Shown here: in pieces, positions 40,405-49,949 of the stretch
Layout of the letters: every line of letters begins with the position of its first letter
Numbering within the stretch: position 1 is the stretch's first letter
Source: Marisa cornuarietis
Lineage: Eukaryota > Mollusca > Gastropoda > Architaenioglossa > Ampullariidae
Length of the DNA stretch: 64,000 nucleotides
Reading direction: 5' to 3'
Assembly (NCBI GenBank): GCA_004794655.1
Contig: SMMW01000554.1
Coordinates: 11,363,501-11,427,500 of the forward strand
The notes under the pieces: model-generated
Database searches by the model: none
The model's input: the letters and a program-made list of their open reading frames with translations, nothing else
Told to the model about the DNA's origin: nothing
Translations under genes and position numbers: made by a program

Positions 40405-40540
40405 CTTTTCGACAGTTTTGAAGACCCGATAGAAGTTCCAGAAGGCCAGTTTTTCCAGGTCTTCCTCACTCCAGCGTCGACGTAAGAGCTCAGCAAAGAG
40501 ATACGGGTAGAACGATGCATCTTTCAGACCGCCGACATGA
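40405..40540 (-). CDS. DPEP1: Dipeptidase exon 11
   Basis: 136 nt, acceptor TTCTTTTCAG. Encodes [46 protein letters not shown], matching the YP-L-I-AELL-x-R-x-(WT)-E-x-x…N-x-L-R-V-F end of the catalytic domain. A consensus-like donor GTAGGT follows in phase 0; without splicing the frame stays open for about 60 more codons. Confidence 0.9.
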
Positions 40541-40956
40541 CTGAAAAGAAACAAAAACCACGTGCATATTTGACGAATTCTGATGCATTACCTTTGTTAG
40601 GAAGAATACGATATTTTTGCATGAGGTGGTTTTTCGCTCCTATTGCTGTGGTAGTCACTAGTTTGACTGGTAACACTGACACTAATAACAGTCATAGAGA
40701 AAATCTAGATCGTTACAGGAAAGCAATCACACGTGTAGTCTAATCACAAACCGTACCATTTCAATCATAATGTAATATTAGAGCTTAAGACGGGATATTT
40801 GAAGCGAAAAAATAGGTATGTAGCGTGTTACCGTGTACATTGCTCCACAATATCCATCATATTGGGATAGTAGAAAATAACATAGGTGTTTAGGCTAATA
40901 AACAAGTATGTGCAATTGACATATACCTGTGCGCTTATAAACATACGTGATACCTC

Positions 40957-41048
<92 letters not shown>

Positions 41049-44000
41049 TGTGCAGAAAAACAGACATACAGACGCAACCACGAGTGAAGATCAAACACTT
41101 CCCCAAACATAGTCACATATTCGACGATAGGATTCCGGTTAAGACTGGCCTTAAATGAACGAAATATCATCAGGATGCTGCTCAGGGGTAAAACACTCAC
41201 TCTGCTCCATCAAAATCAGACCCCAGCCCGATGTGGTCAGGGCCAGTGATAGACTTGATGTGGTCCAGGTGATCTGTGTGGTCAAGTAAACAAACGCCTT
41301 ATTACCCTTTCAACGTCACAGTATCATCAGTGTGTACACATTTCTCTTCCAATAATCCTTAGTGTTGTTCTGATTGTTTATTTGTAACATTTATTCATTA
41401 TACAGCGAGAAAAATGAAGTATGCTGGTGTGGATGGGATCGAGTGATGTACACATTTGTCGTGATTAATACTTGGTCTGTTTTTATTGTTTAACCTTTTT
41501 TTCGGATATGTAAGTGGCCTCGTATTTAAATTATATTCTGCGTTATTCTACTTTTAACGTCAGTCTATTTCACGACAGAAGAAGTAAGATTCGGCTGGAT
41601 GTTGTGCTCACCAGAAATACATAGTTCGGCTTTAATGTCTCTCAATTCAGGGTTTATCGAACGTTAAGCTTAATGTCTCTAACGGTATGGTTTAGCGAAC
41701 GTTAACTTTAAAGTCAACGTCCAGCTTATCTTAACAGTGTTGAAGTCAATAGTCTGGGTGCTACTTAGTGTTCATAAACATTTGAGGTCAAAGGTTAGCT
41801 TACCTGCTACTTGACTGATAGACGCCGTCCTGTTGTCATCGCCGTACACAGCGTCGACGGTGCAGTTGATGAAGTCGGGATAAAAATTGACCATGATGAT
41901 GCCACCATTGTCGCGCTGTAACCAATGTTATATGACCACTTGACTGCTGTATATAGTAAGTTACACACCACTGCTCGCAAACTATTTGATGCAATTGAGC
42001 AGTGTCCTCTAGATGACTGCAGTGATGTAAGGCATAACTGTGCAGCACATTTTGGATTTGAACACTGCGAAGGTGTGCATCACTTTATACGATTTTAGCT
42101 AAAGACTTTCTCACATTGTGCATAACTTTTATGTACAAAGCCCTATTTTAATTCCTCGTGCCTCGATATCTTTGAATAAGTCGGAAATTAGTTCTAACTA
42201 TAATAAAAAATGTGTGCTTTAATCACCTCCCTAAAAGTGGACTGGACATTAGGTTTGGTATAAACAGCCCACAAAAACAGATGAACGTGTGATTTATATA
42301 GTCCATGATCACTTTCATGAAGAAGCATGCTCTCATGCTTGAGACAAGAACGAGACAAGGGAAGCATACGAAGGACGGAAGGATAAACAGCCGTGCAGAC
42401 GAGTCATAATTTGTCTGTCTCTCCCAGCTCTCCTTCGTCGTTCTCTCTCTCTCTCTCTCTCTTCGCCTTCCGATCCTCTAACACATATTCTTAACATTAT
42501 TGGCTTATAACTTTAACATTTTCGCACTGCGCAGTTTTGTTCTCTTTGATATAATAATACCACAATCGCATATTTAAATCCAGGAATCGCTTGTGCGAAA
42601 TCAAGCAGAAAGTAATTCCTTGAGTGACTAGAATTTACATCCCTGGTGTTATGTGTCTTGAAGTTGTACTTCGACAAAGCTGTGACCCACTGTGACACTT
42701 GCATGTGACCTGTGTCACGTGCTCCTGTACGTGTGGCTGCACTGCGCGATGTATTCAGCACGGTCCCAAACTTTGCAAGATTTTCACATTTGCACATGAC
42801 ATCTCGCAAATTTGGACTATTTGCACACAGCAAACACCGTTCCTCGGCACGGACAGTGTTCAGATGCCAACGCTTTTTGTCTGTGTGTTCAACCTCAATC
42901 TCTCATCGTCTCCAAGTTTCGTGTGACTTTTGTTTAACCACCCCTAGAATATAATCTCGAAAGAGTAAACCGAGGGAGTCAGAAGATAGACGGGAAGAGG
43001 ATTTCAGAGGAGACTGTACACAGCCCAGTCTGGCGCAAGGATTGAGAAAATCAGATCTTTTATTCGCCGACCCCAGATGTGGTCTTAAATTTTGAAGCAA
43101 GGCCTAGCACTTATCACAGACTACAAGCATTAAAGCAGGACCTTCCAGCAAACCTTGACAGTGGAAAGACGATCAGAACTGCAAGCACGGAGCTACGATC
43201 GACCTTCCAGCAAGCCCTCATGGTGAAAAGAGGATCCCACCTGCAAACATGCTGAAGATTGGGAAAACAAAATGAGATCGACCAGCTAGCAAACCCTGAT
43301 GCAAAATGTAGCCCTCTTCAAGCACGTCCATGTTCGTGACAACAAGATGAGGTCGAATGAGGAGAAAACTTTACAAGGTAGAAAGAGGATCCTACCTGTA
43401 AACACATCCACAATCATGGAAGCACAATCAGACTGATCCACCAGAAAACCTGAACGGTGGAAAGAAAACACAGCCTGCAATCATACCCAAAATTGTAGAA
43501 GGAGAAGATCGACCTACTTGCAAACCTTGACGGTGGAAAGCTTCCCACCCACAATCGTAAAACAAGATGAGATCTTTCAGCAAACCATGACAGTGGAAAT
43601 ATTCCCACCCAAAAAAATTAAAGCAAGATGAGATGGACCCACCAGCAAGGCCAGGACGTCATCAGGGACGTTGCGGTGATGAGGGCAGATGGCGAAGGCA
43701 GAGGAGTGGCTGAAGATGACGGGGGCGGCGGAGATGTTGAGGGCGTCGTACATGGTTTCCACGGACACGTGAGACAGGTCGACCATCATCCCCAGTCGGT
43801 TCATCTCACGGACGACCCGCTGCCACAGAAACGATGTCAAAGAACTGATAGCATACGTGGCCTGTAAGGACGACTCGTCTTTAATCGGCAGCTGTATCAT
43901 GTACACGCCCCAAAACATGCGTTTACCACAAGGAAAACAAAAAGATAAACACGTTCATCATGATGAAGGCCGATATTTACTTCATTTTTTCGGGTAATGG

Positions 44001-46070
44001 CAGGGTTTTCATGTAATGATAGGGTTTTCAGCAGCATTTATTCCTGCAATAATAAGGATTTAATGTTTGCCAAGCCTGCCGTTAGGTAGCTAATGTTTGT
44101 TTTTGCGTGTCTGTGCGTGCGTTTCTGTGCGCGTGCGCACGTGTATGTCGATGGGCTATGCTAAAGTATGCATGTGTGTGTGTGTGTGTGCGCGCGCGCA
44201 TGCGTGTTTATGAAGGTGTATTTGTTACCTGCCTTTGTTAGTGTATGAATGACAAGCACTTTGAGCCCGGCTGGTGCTGGGAAAAGTGGTTAGGCAAACG
44301 CTCTAATTAAATTATTATAATATACTTCTTATTGAGAATACGATTAACGGGGTTTTCTCCGTCTACGCTGAACATTACAAGGTTAACAGATTTGTCATTC
44401 ATTGTGATGGATAAAAAGAACAATTTGGGGGTTGATTTACATGATTAATAACCTTGAAGTATTCTTCCTTTGGTTAAGAAGATTATTACTGAGCTTTTCT
44501 TCTAGTCTTACAACTTCTTTGCAGCGTTCATGTGGTTGGGGGAAGATGCAGTAGTTTTCCCATTCACTGAACGAATAATTTGCATCTCCGACGTCAAGAC
44601 AAAACTGGGTGAATGTCGATGTTCTTTATGAATGTAGTTACATTTGAATGTAAGTGGTGCGAGACTATGTAAGCATGTTTGCATGTATGTTTGAGATGAT
44701 GATTCATGTTAATCTGTAATCTCTTATAGGAAGGTCAAGCAATAACTTCTGCGTAACACCGGCGACCATGTCTGACGGGCACATGCGTTGCCGTTGCAAT
44801 ACGCAGGTCATAGGTTGACCGTACTATAGTGATTTACAGGCTCGACAAAAATCCCGGTCCTCATAATTGCACATACTTCTCCAAATGGCGACAAGCCGTG
44901 CCAGACAGGTGTATTGTGGCGAGTACATAAATAGTTGTCAGCCCTGAAAAATTAACGGACAGGTGTTACAGTCCAAAAAGGCAAATAAGTTAATTTTGGT
45001 TGGTTTTTTTCAACGAAGCACATATGTGTTCTTCCCTTTCATTTTTTAAGACTACTTGGAACTACCAGAACTATTAAAACCAAATCATACATAAACCTGT
45101 TTCACAATTTATTGGTTTCGATTTTGTGACCTAGTCAGTTCTAAGTACTTTCATATAAGTTGAAGTAATTTTAGTATACTATGGTGGTCGGTACTGTAAC
45201 TTAATCAGAAAAAAATATATATATATAGTATCAATAAAAAGACCACTACTGAAATTACCATACAATCTTCAAAATATTTACTCACTAATATAGAGTAAGA
45301 TTTAGTTCTAATTCTCACAATCATCGCGAGAGAGTAGCAAGGTGTATGAGAAGAAACACGTGGCTGAGATAAGCGTTGTTCACGTAACGCTCACCACGGT
45401 GTGTTGCAGCTCCACGTTAACGTCATGTAACGGACCCCCAGCTCGTAGTGTGTCCGCAGCACTGCCAAACTGCTGTCAATCAGGTTCCCGCCTTCAAGAC
45501 CGATCAGCGAAGCAAACTTGCTGCGATGAAAAGCATCGAGTATGCCTAGAAATGCAAGACTTTTTATCAGAACAGTCAAGTGGTCTTGTCCCTTCACTAA
45601 AATTCGCATTCACATGGAGACGTAGACACTGCTGCTAGACATTAAACCGAGCTGGGAATCTTCTCTTTTGTGGCCACTTTGTTGGGAAGTAAAGCTTAGA
45701 GCAGAAAAATATTGAACGGTGGTGGGCTTGATTGGGAGCAGAGGGTATGAGCGTGGGATACGAATATTGAGTAGCACATATAAGTCATCCCCGAAAGTTA
45801 TTACGATAGGATTTTACCAAAGAACGAGTTAGGGTTTCGTGTGTGGTAACAATGAAAAGCGTTTTATTTATATGACGTAGTTTATATGCAAGACGATAGG
45901 AATTTTATTAAGGGAAAATAAACCCACCGTCGGCGGTCGTCACCATCTCGAAGAAGTCACTATATTTCCGAGTAAAGCGCTTGATCAGGTCGACTGACCG
46001 CAACCCTCGAGTGACTGCGTCTTTGTACTGGGATCGACAGTCGGAGAACGCGGCCCACATCTGAGCAAGT

Positions 46071-46105
<35 letters not shown>

Positions 46106-46305
46106 GATGCGCGGAACAGAGCAATACAGTAATAACTGTTCTTCTCCTTCTACCTGTAATAAATTAATTATACTTGTGAGTGTCATAGGCACATTCATTG
46201 AATGAACGTTACATGAAAAAGGTAAAGGTAAAGGTCGTCCCCTGACCTTTTCAGGTCATTGGGGAGTGAGGAATTAGAGTTATCACTTTTCTCGGGGACA
46301 GATTT

Positions 46306-46347
<42 letters not shown>

Positions 46348-48125
46348 GTTTGATTAAAATGGATATTTTCTCGGAGTTTTGGTCTATTTTACAAAGAATG
46401 GAAGACAGAGTGAACGAATGAATGGCAGGCAAACCGACAGAGGTGTTATTTTCTAAGGCTACGTAAGCCTCAGACAAAACGCAATGAAGAATTAGACTAC
46501 CTGTGCTCCAAGGAGCCCTTCACGTATTCGCGGAATATCCGTCTGACTAGGGTGTTTGGCTCGAGGTAGAAAATAGTCCCACATATTTTTACTCAAGTCC
46601 CAGCCAGACATCTGACCCTCAAAGTCTATCAGGAGATGCCATGCGAGGTCGTTGTGCCTGTAACACGGTGAAATATCTATAGTGAAATTCTGTCTGCAAT
46701 CACATGAAATAACAGAACACCACTAGGGTCGTTGGGCGAAAAAACCAGCTAAGCAAGGTAGGTTGTCTGAATTCAGTCAAAGTCGAATTACTTTTTAAAA
46801 CATTGTCCTTGGAGGGAACTGTTTTTTTTTATCTTTCAAAACTGTTTCAATTTCTTAAGTAACTCTGTTGTCTGGCTATATAGTTTAATGCTAATGTCTC
46901 TAATAGTCGATTATATATGTAGGTTAGATATTTCATTAAAATTCTGGATTCAAACTTTTTTTTGTGAACTTGCTATCAGCGAAAAGCTGTCATCTGCTGG
47001 GTATTATAGCTGTCGTCTTATAAACACCTTTTCCTAATGCACTTCTGAATGCTCAACAGTGAATGTAAGTTGTGATGTAGCCATTAGTACTGATCTGTTG
47101 GACACCATTCTCTCCCCCCTTGTGATGTTATTTTCACACTTCCTTTGTTTCTGTCCACCTTCATTCATCCGTCATTTCAAGTCTTGCAAAACGTTTGTGG
47201 CAGTGTTTCTTCTCCATAAAATGCATGGGGTTTTCATACCCTTTGTTATAACCGTTGGGTGTTTTCAGAAACTTCAGATAAAATTGTTGAGGATTTGTTT
47301 TCTTACCCCCTTGGCAAATTCACTGTATGTGATTCGGAGCTCTGCTGTGTGATTAATGCACGCTTTTACGCGATGAGAAACACTTTTGTGTGGTCGCTAA
47401 ATAATTTTGATATTGATATGAAACCTTACATAGTATCCGATGCATAGCTACCCACCCATCTGTTAGGGGCACTTGTTTCAGCAGCCTTCTGGCAGCCTGC
47501 AGGTGCTCTTCTGTGAAGGAAACATCATCAAGCAGAAAGGACAGGCTCCTACTCGCTTACAAAAGAAGACATTCTCATTATTAGTGGTGGGTGTGGTAAT
47601 TACAGCACCAAAATCTTGCACAGGTTTTTTGTGTTATTTTTAAAATGCTAAGCGTGAAAAAGAATCTCTTTAAAGATAACTGTAGGCAAAAGATGAATGT
47701 CGTATAAATTTCTTCCGACCTATGCAGGCCACAAAATAAACAAGATTTGTCTTTGAATGAAGTTGCTATTAAATTTGGAAAAAGAATCCTCAGTTTTCAA
47801 AATAAACTTGTATTGGTTTTACTTTAGTTTAATCTAGGAACATTATATACAGTGATAAAATGACAACAAATGCTATTGAACACCCATGGAGGGAACTCTG
47901 TGCCCGACAAAAGAGATAAGATTACACTAAACATTTCAACCAAGGATTCTTAGTCACGTTTAGGGGCAAGTATTACACCTGAATGCATCACAGATAACAA
48001 ACGTCTACAAACGTCCAGGTTATCGCGTCCATAAAACAATTCAGTAACCGTATATACCAACAAAAAAGTATGTAGCAGCAAGAACTACCTAGTACCAAAT
48101 CAAAAATGTGTGTGTGCGTGCGTGC

Positions 48126-48175
<50 letters not shown>

Positions 48176-49513
48176 ATCACCCTAATTTTTCAGTGCAGAA
48201 ATCCTTCTTTAATGACACCCTTCTTGTGCTACAGATTCACAGAAAGCTCGCCATGTAAACTACTCGTTAGTATGCATGGCAGGGTTACCTGATAATGAAT
48301 ATCTGTCGCAAGCTGATCCTGAGTCGTCCTCACTGTCTAAACAGCTATCCTTAACCGCATTTGTTTCCGTTGCTGAGGGGAATTGTATTGTCATAATTAA
48401 CATGTTGATACCTTGGAAAATTCCAGTCTTATTTATACAACAAAAATGTTTAAAGACATGCAGAAGCAAACCCTTGCTTTTGATGTGATATATATATATA
48501 TAACATCCCTGTCAAAATACTTCATGAGTACAAAAAGCATGGTGAAAAAAGGAAACTGGTAAGACTGGTTGTTTATCTGTTTCTTTCCTTTTTCTCTGTT
48601 AGTCTCTTTTATTTCTTTATCTCTGTTGCTCAGTACCGATACAGCTGCAATATATATCTTGATATAGTGCTTTGTTTCATTTCTGGCAGTGACAGTCACA
48701 ACATAAAGTGCAACCACACAAATACACTGGTGATTCTAATAATTCCCCATGTGAGGCTAAACATTTAAACTTATCTAAACATTACAGCAAGACATTCTTT
48801 GAAGAATCTGAAGGAAGAATACGAATTGGCTTCTAGTATCTGGGTTTCTGAAAGCTCATAATCCTCAAACTCCAGCATGTGTGGATTAGTACTGCAAGGC
48901 TATACAAAATTTCATATTATTCTTCGCTGTTTAATATTTGCAAGGACCCCAATACATTGTTACTGCTGCTATGAGATGAATGAGACAATTCCGTAGAGGA
49001 GTCTTCCTTGCTCGATACGTCGTTCTGACTGCTGGCCATTGCTTATGTGGATGGACTGGTGATATATATATATACTACTGTGACGTATAACACGTTTTTC
49101 GCTCGCAGGACTTACAAATCACAGGTGAAATTCGATAATAAATGAATGGTTGTATTTTAGGCACTAAACTTGCTGTATATATTTACATGCATTGTCTGAA
49201 TCGATGCAAAACTCGGATCACCGGGCTGGGTCTATAAGCCTACCTCGAGCATCATCCTGACACTGACTTACAGACCGCAATGACAATAATATGCGTATAA
49301 AGCACGACTGTTACTTGAGGGTGAATCTCCGTCTTAAGATTATTGCAGCAAACCTCATGGTCTAAACAAGCTATACTTAACTGACTTTGTTTCTGTTTGT
49401 GAGAGGAATTGTAAATCATAAAAACTGTCGTGTATTCTAAATATTACGTGTCACGTTTACTTACACAGCAAAAGCAGAAAGACAGCTGGCAGAACAATCC
49501 TGCTGGCAGCCAT
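40405..49513 (-). CDS. DPEP1: Membrane dipeptidase (DPEP / renal dipeptidase-like, M19), 11 exons found, C-terminal exon missing
   Basis: Zinc ectopeptidase family that hydrolyses dipeptides (and cystinyl-bis-glycine or leukotriene D4 in vertebrates), usually secreted or GPI-anchored. Exons in order: 49465-49513, 48289-48372, 47456-47510, 46501-46657, 45928-46060, 45395-45545, 44877-44943, 43643-43819, 41804-41915, 41201-41273, 40405-40540. All introns are GT-AG and all phases agree, giving 398 codons without a stop. Visible: signal peptide (residues 1-16 with a run of Leu), acidic spacer (17-44), GHND at 63-66 (zinc ligands H64, D66), GLEGG with E177, DLSHVS with H249, FSHSSA with H270, R281 in HHRNVPD, GSDFDG with D348. 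These match the five zinc ligands and the substrate Arg/Asp of human renal dipeptidase. The residue matching human His152 is W204. The enzyme fold looks intact; activity is uncertain. The C-terminal exon (expected about 20-30 residues with a GPI signal) was not identified; a weak candidate is 39694-39741, or exon 11 may read through to a stop near 40225. Confidence 0.93.
40959..41044. repeat. (CA)n microsatellite in dipeptidase intron 10
   Basis: About 43 uninterrupted CA units, the longest CA run in the window, lying between exons 10 and 11. Confidence 0.97.
41201..41273 (-). CDS. DPEP1: Dipeptidase exon 10: GSDFDG motif
   Basis: 73 nt. Encodes [20 protein letters not shown] then FDGA, matching the DH-I-x-x-AGxxxVGxGxDFDG block; D348 corresponds to the catalytic-site Asp288 of the human enzyme. 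Donor GTGAGT. Confidence 0.92.
41804..41915 (-). CDS. DPEP1: Dipeptidase exon 9
   Basis: 112 nt, acceptor TTACAG, donor GTAAGC. Encodes [20 protein letters not shown]… and …ISQVA, matching the GGxVMVNFY…I strand and the helix before DHLDHI. The loop between them is longer than in the human enzyme and contains an N-glycosylation sequon (NCT) and another (NRT). Confidence 0.9.
43128..43642. repeat. Degenerate minisatellite, 70-80 bp unit, in dipeptidase intron 8
   Basis: About seven diverged units sharing AGATGAGATCGACC…AGCAAACC…GACGGTGGAAAG…CCACCTGCAA. The last unit ends at the exon 8 donor, so the 5' splice site context (GTGGGTCCATCTCATCTTGC in gene sense) is repeat-derived or was copied into the repeat. 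Confidence 0.8.
43643..43819 (-). CDS. DPEP1: Dipeptidase exon 8: two His zinc ligands
   Basis: 177 nt, phase 0 at both ends. Encodes [19 protein letters not shown] (H249) and [20 protein letters not shown] (H270, R281). The 21-residue spacing between the two His ligands and 11 to the Arg equals human renal dipeptidase. Donor GTGGGT; a degenerate minisatellite lies directly downstream in the intron. Confidence 0.95.
44170..44208. repeat. (GT)n(GC)n tract in dipeptidase intron 8
   Basis: GT units into CGCGCGCGCATGCG; alternating tract. Confidence 0.9.
44250..44325 (+). repeat. Degenerate (ATT)-tailed retroposon end in dipeptidase intron 8
   Basis: CACTTTGAGCCCGGCTGGTGC…GGAAAAGTGG…AAATTATTATAATATAC resembles the CCTTGAG…GGAAAAGGCGC…(ATT)n tail at 27500-27580 but is more diverged. 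Confidence 0.35.
44877..44943 (-). CDS. DPEP1: Dipeptidase exon 7
   Basis: 67 nt, too short to stand out by ORF length. Acceptor TTTTTCAG, donor GTATGT. Encodes [20 protein letters not shown], matching W-ADN-(about 12)-GLSPFG of the family. Phases fit both neighbours. Confidence 0.88.
45395..45545 (-). CDS. DPEP1: Dipeptidase exon 6: bridging Glu ligand, His152 position is Trp
   Basis: 151 nt. Encodes [11 protein letters not shown] (E177, bridging zinc ligand) and [12 protein letters not shown]. The residue exactly 27 after the Glu, where human renal dipeptidase has His152 (…LTHSCNTPW), is Trp (TGG). Donor GTGAGC splits the final Trp codon. Confidence 0.92.
45928..46060 (-). CDS. DPEP1: Dipeptidase exon 5
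   Basis: 133 nt after acceptor TTGCTCAG, just downstream of a CA microsatellite in the intron (46073-46103). Encodes [20 protein letters not shown]…, matching the W-S-V-Y-x-P-C…DAV region of renal dipeptidase. Ends on the first base of a Gly codon, donor GTGGGT. Confidence 0.9.
46073..46103. repeat. (CA)n microsatellite beside dipeptidase exon 5
   Basis: Ends only 13 bp upstream (in gene sense) of the exon 5 acceptor; on the minus strand a GT run takes the place of the usual polypyrimidine tract. Confidence 0.96.
46212..46262. repeat. AAAGGT repeat with TGACCT-AGGTCA everted repeat
   Basis: AAAAAGGTAAAGGTAAAGG then TGACCT (46243-46248), 4 bp, AGGTCA (46253-46258). This is an everted pair of nuclear-receptor half-sites inside what looks like a dispersed repeat in dipeptidase intron 4. 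Confidence 0.5.
46306..46347. repeat. (ATC)n microsatellite in dipeptidase intron 4
   Basis: About 14 ATC units just after a short dispersed repeat containing AAAGGT units. Confidence 0.96.
46501..46657 (-). CDS. DPEP1: Dipeptidase exon 4: HND zinc motif
   Basis: 157 nt. It opens with the third base of Gly63, then HNDLAWHLL, giving the His-x-Asp ligands of the first zinc. It ends …IREGLLGAQ, matching the conserved IPKLR-GxVGGQ stretch. Donor GTAGTC. Confidence 0.92.
47456..47510 (-). CDS. DPEP1: Dipeptidase exon 3: helix before the HxD motif
   Basis: 55 nt, acceptor TTCCTTCACAG, donor GTGGGT. Encodes [19 protein letters not shown], matching the amphipathic helix and the P-[LV]-[IT]-D-G approach to the first zinc ligands in M19 enzymes. 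The last Gly codon is split across the intron. Confidence 0.88.
48107..48174. repeat. (GT)n(GTGC)n microsatellite in dipeptidase intron 2
   Basis: GT, then about four GTGC units, then about 23 GT units; reverse orientation of the CA/CGCA compound type. Confidence 0.96.
48289..48372 (-). CDS. DPEP1: Dipeptidase exon 2: acidic spacer
   Basis: 84 nt between an acceptor CCCCTCAG and a donor GTAACC. It encodes a Ser/Asp/Glu-rich segment (…[15 protein letters not shown]…) and restores frame between exons 1 and 3 (TCA across the first junction, GAA across the second). No counterpart of this spacer exists in the vertebrate enzyme as I know it. Two cysteines could form a local disulfide. Confidence 0.75.
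49311..49440 (-). pseudogene. Decayed duplicate of dipeptidase exon 2 in intron 1
   Basis: Aligns over about 120 bp with 48285-48410 (exon 2 plus its splice flanks), roughly two thirds identical by eye, in the same orientation and about 1 kb upstream. The acceptor AG and donor GT positions have changed (CAGGTAAC is CAAGTAAC here) and a stop appears in frame, so it should not be used as an exon. Confidence 0.55.
49465..49513 (-). CDS. DPEP1: Dipeptidase exon 1: signal peptide
   Basis: ATG at 49513 in a good context (CAG before, G after) opens [16 protein letters not shown], a typical short signal peptide. The exon ends on the first base of a codon before a strong donor GTAAGT. Joined straight to exon 3 this would create TAA, so exon 2 is required. 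No in-frame stop was noted close upstream, so the start rests on the signal-peptide fit. Confidence 0.8.
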
Positions 49514-49949
49514 CTGTTCCTTACAATTCTTCTCGGTCAGATAGATGTGTTGTGGTGCCCTTGCATACAGCTGGTGATAATTTTAACCCACTGCAATTGT
49601 AATGTACCTTTACGAAGTACCTCAATGTACCTAAGCCGCGCTGCACGTTTAGTGTTATCGAACATATGGGATTTTTTTAATGTCTTTTTACCTGCCCTTC
49701 GGCCTTTACTTGTTTTTACTCTCCTGTAAGAGATACTTGTTCTCGAGACAGCTGGCGGGATAAGAGCAGTGTAATGATATAATAAATTTATTGCAGCACT
49801 CTCTTTTAGGGCCTTTCAGTCTGTGTATGTGAGAGAGAGAGAGTGGTAGAGAGAACAAGTGGTACAGACTACTATAATTTCTTATTTTGTGGCTTAGTTT
49901 ATGTCATTCCCATACTCTTTATGCATGTTTCATTATTATTATTATTATT

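Noticed and set aside
43577..43918. 113-codon minus ORF as a small intact gene
   Set aside because: Its ends are intron read-through; only 43643-43819 is exon 8 of the dipeptidase.
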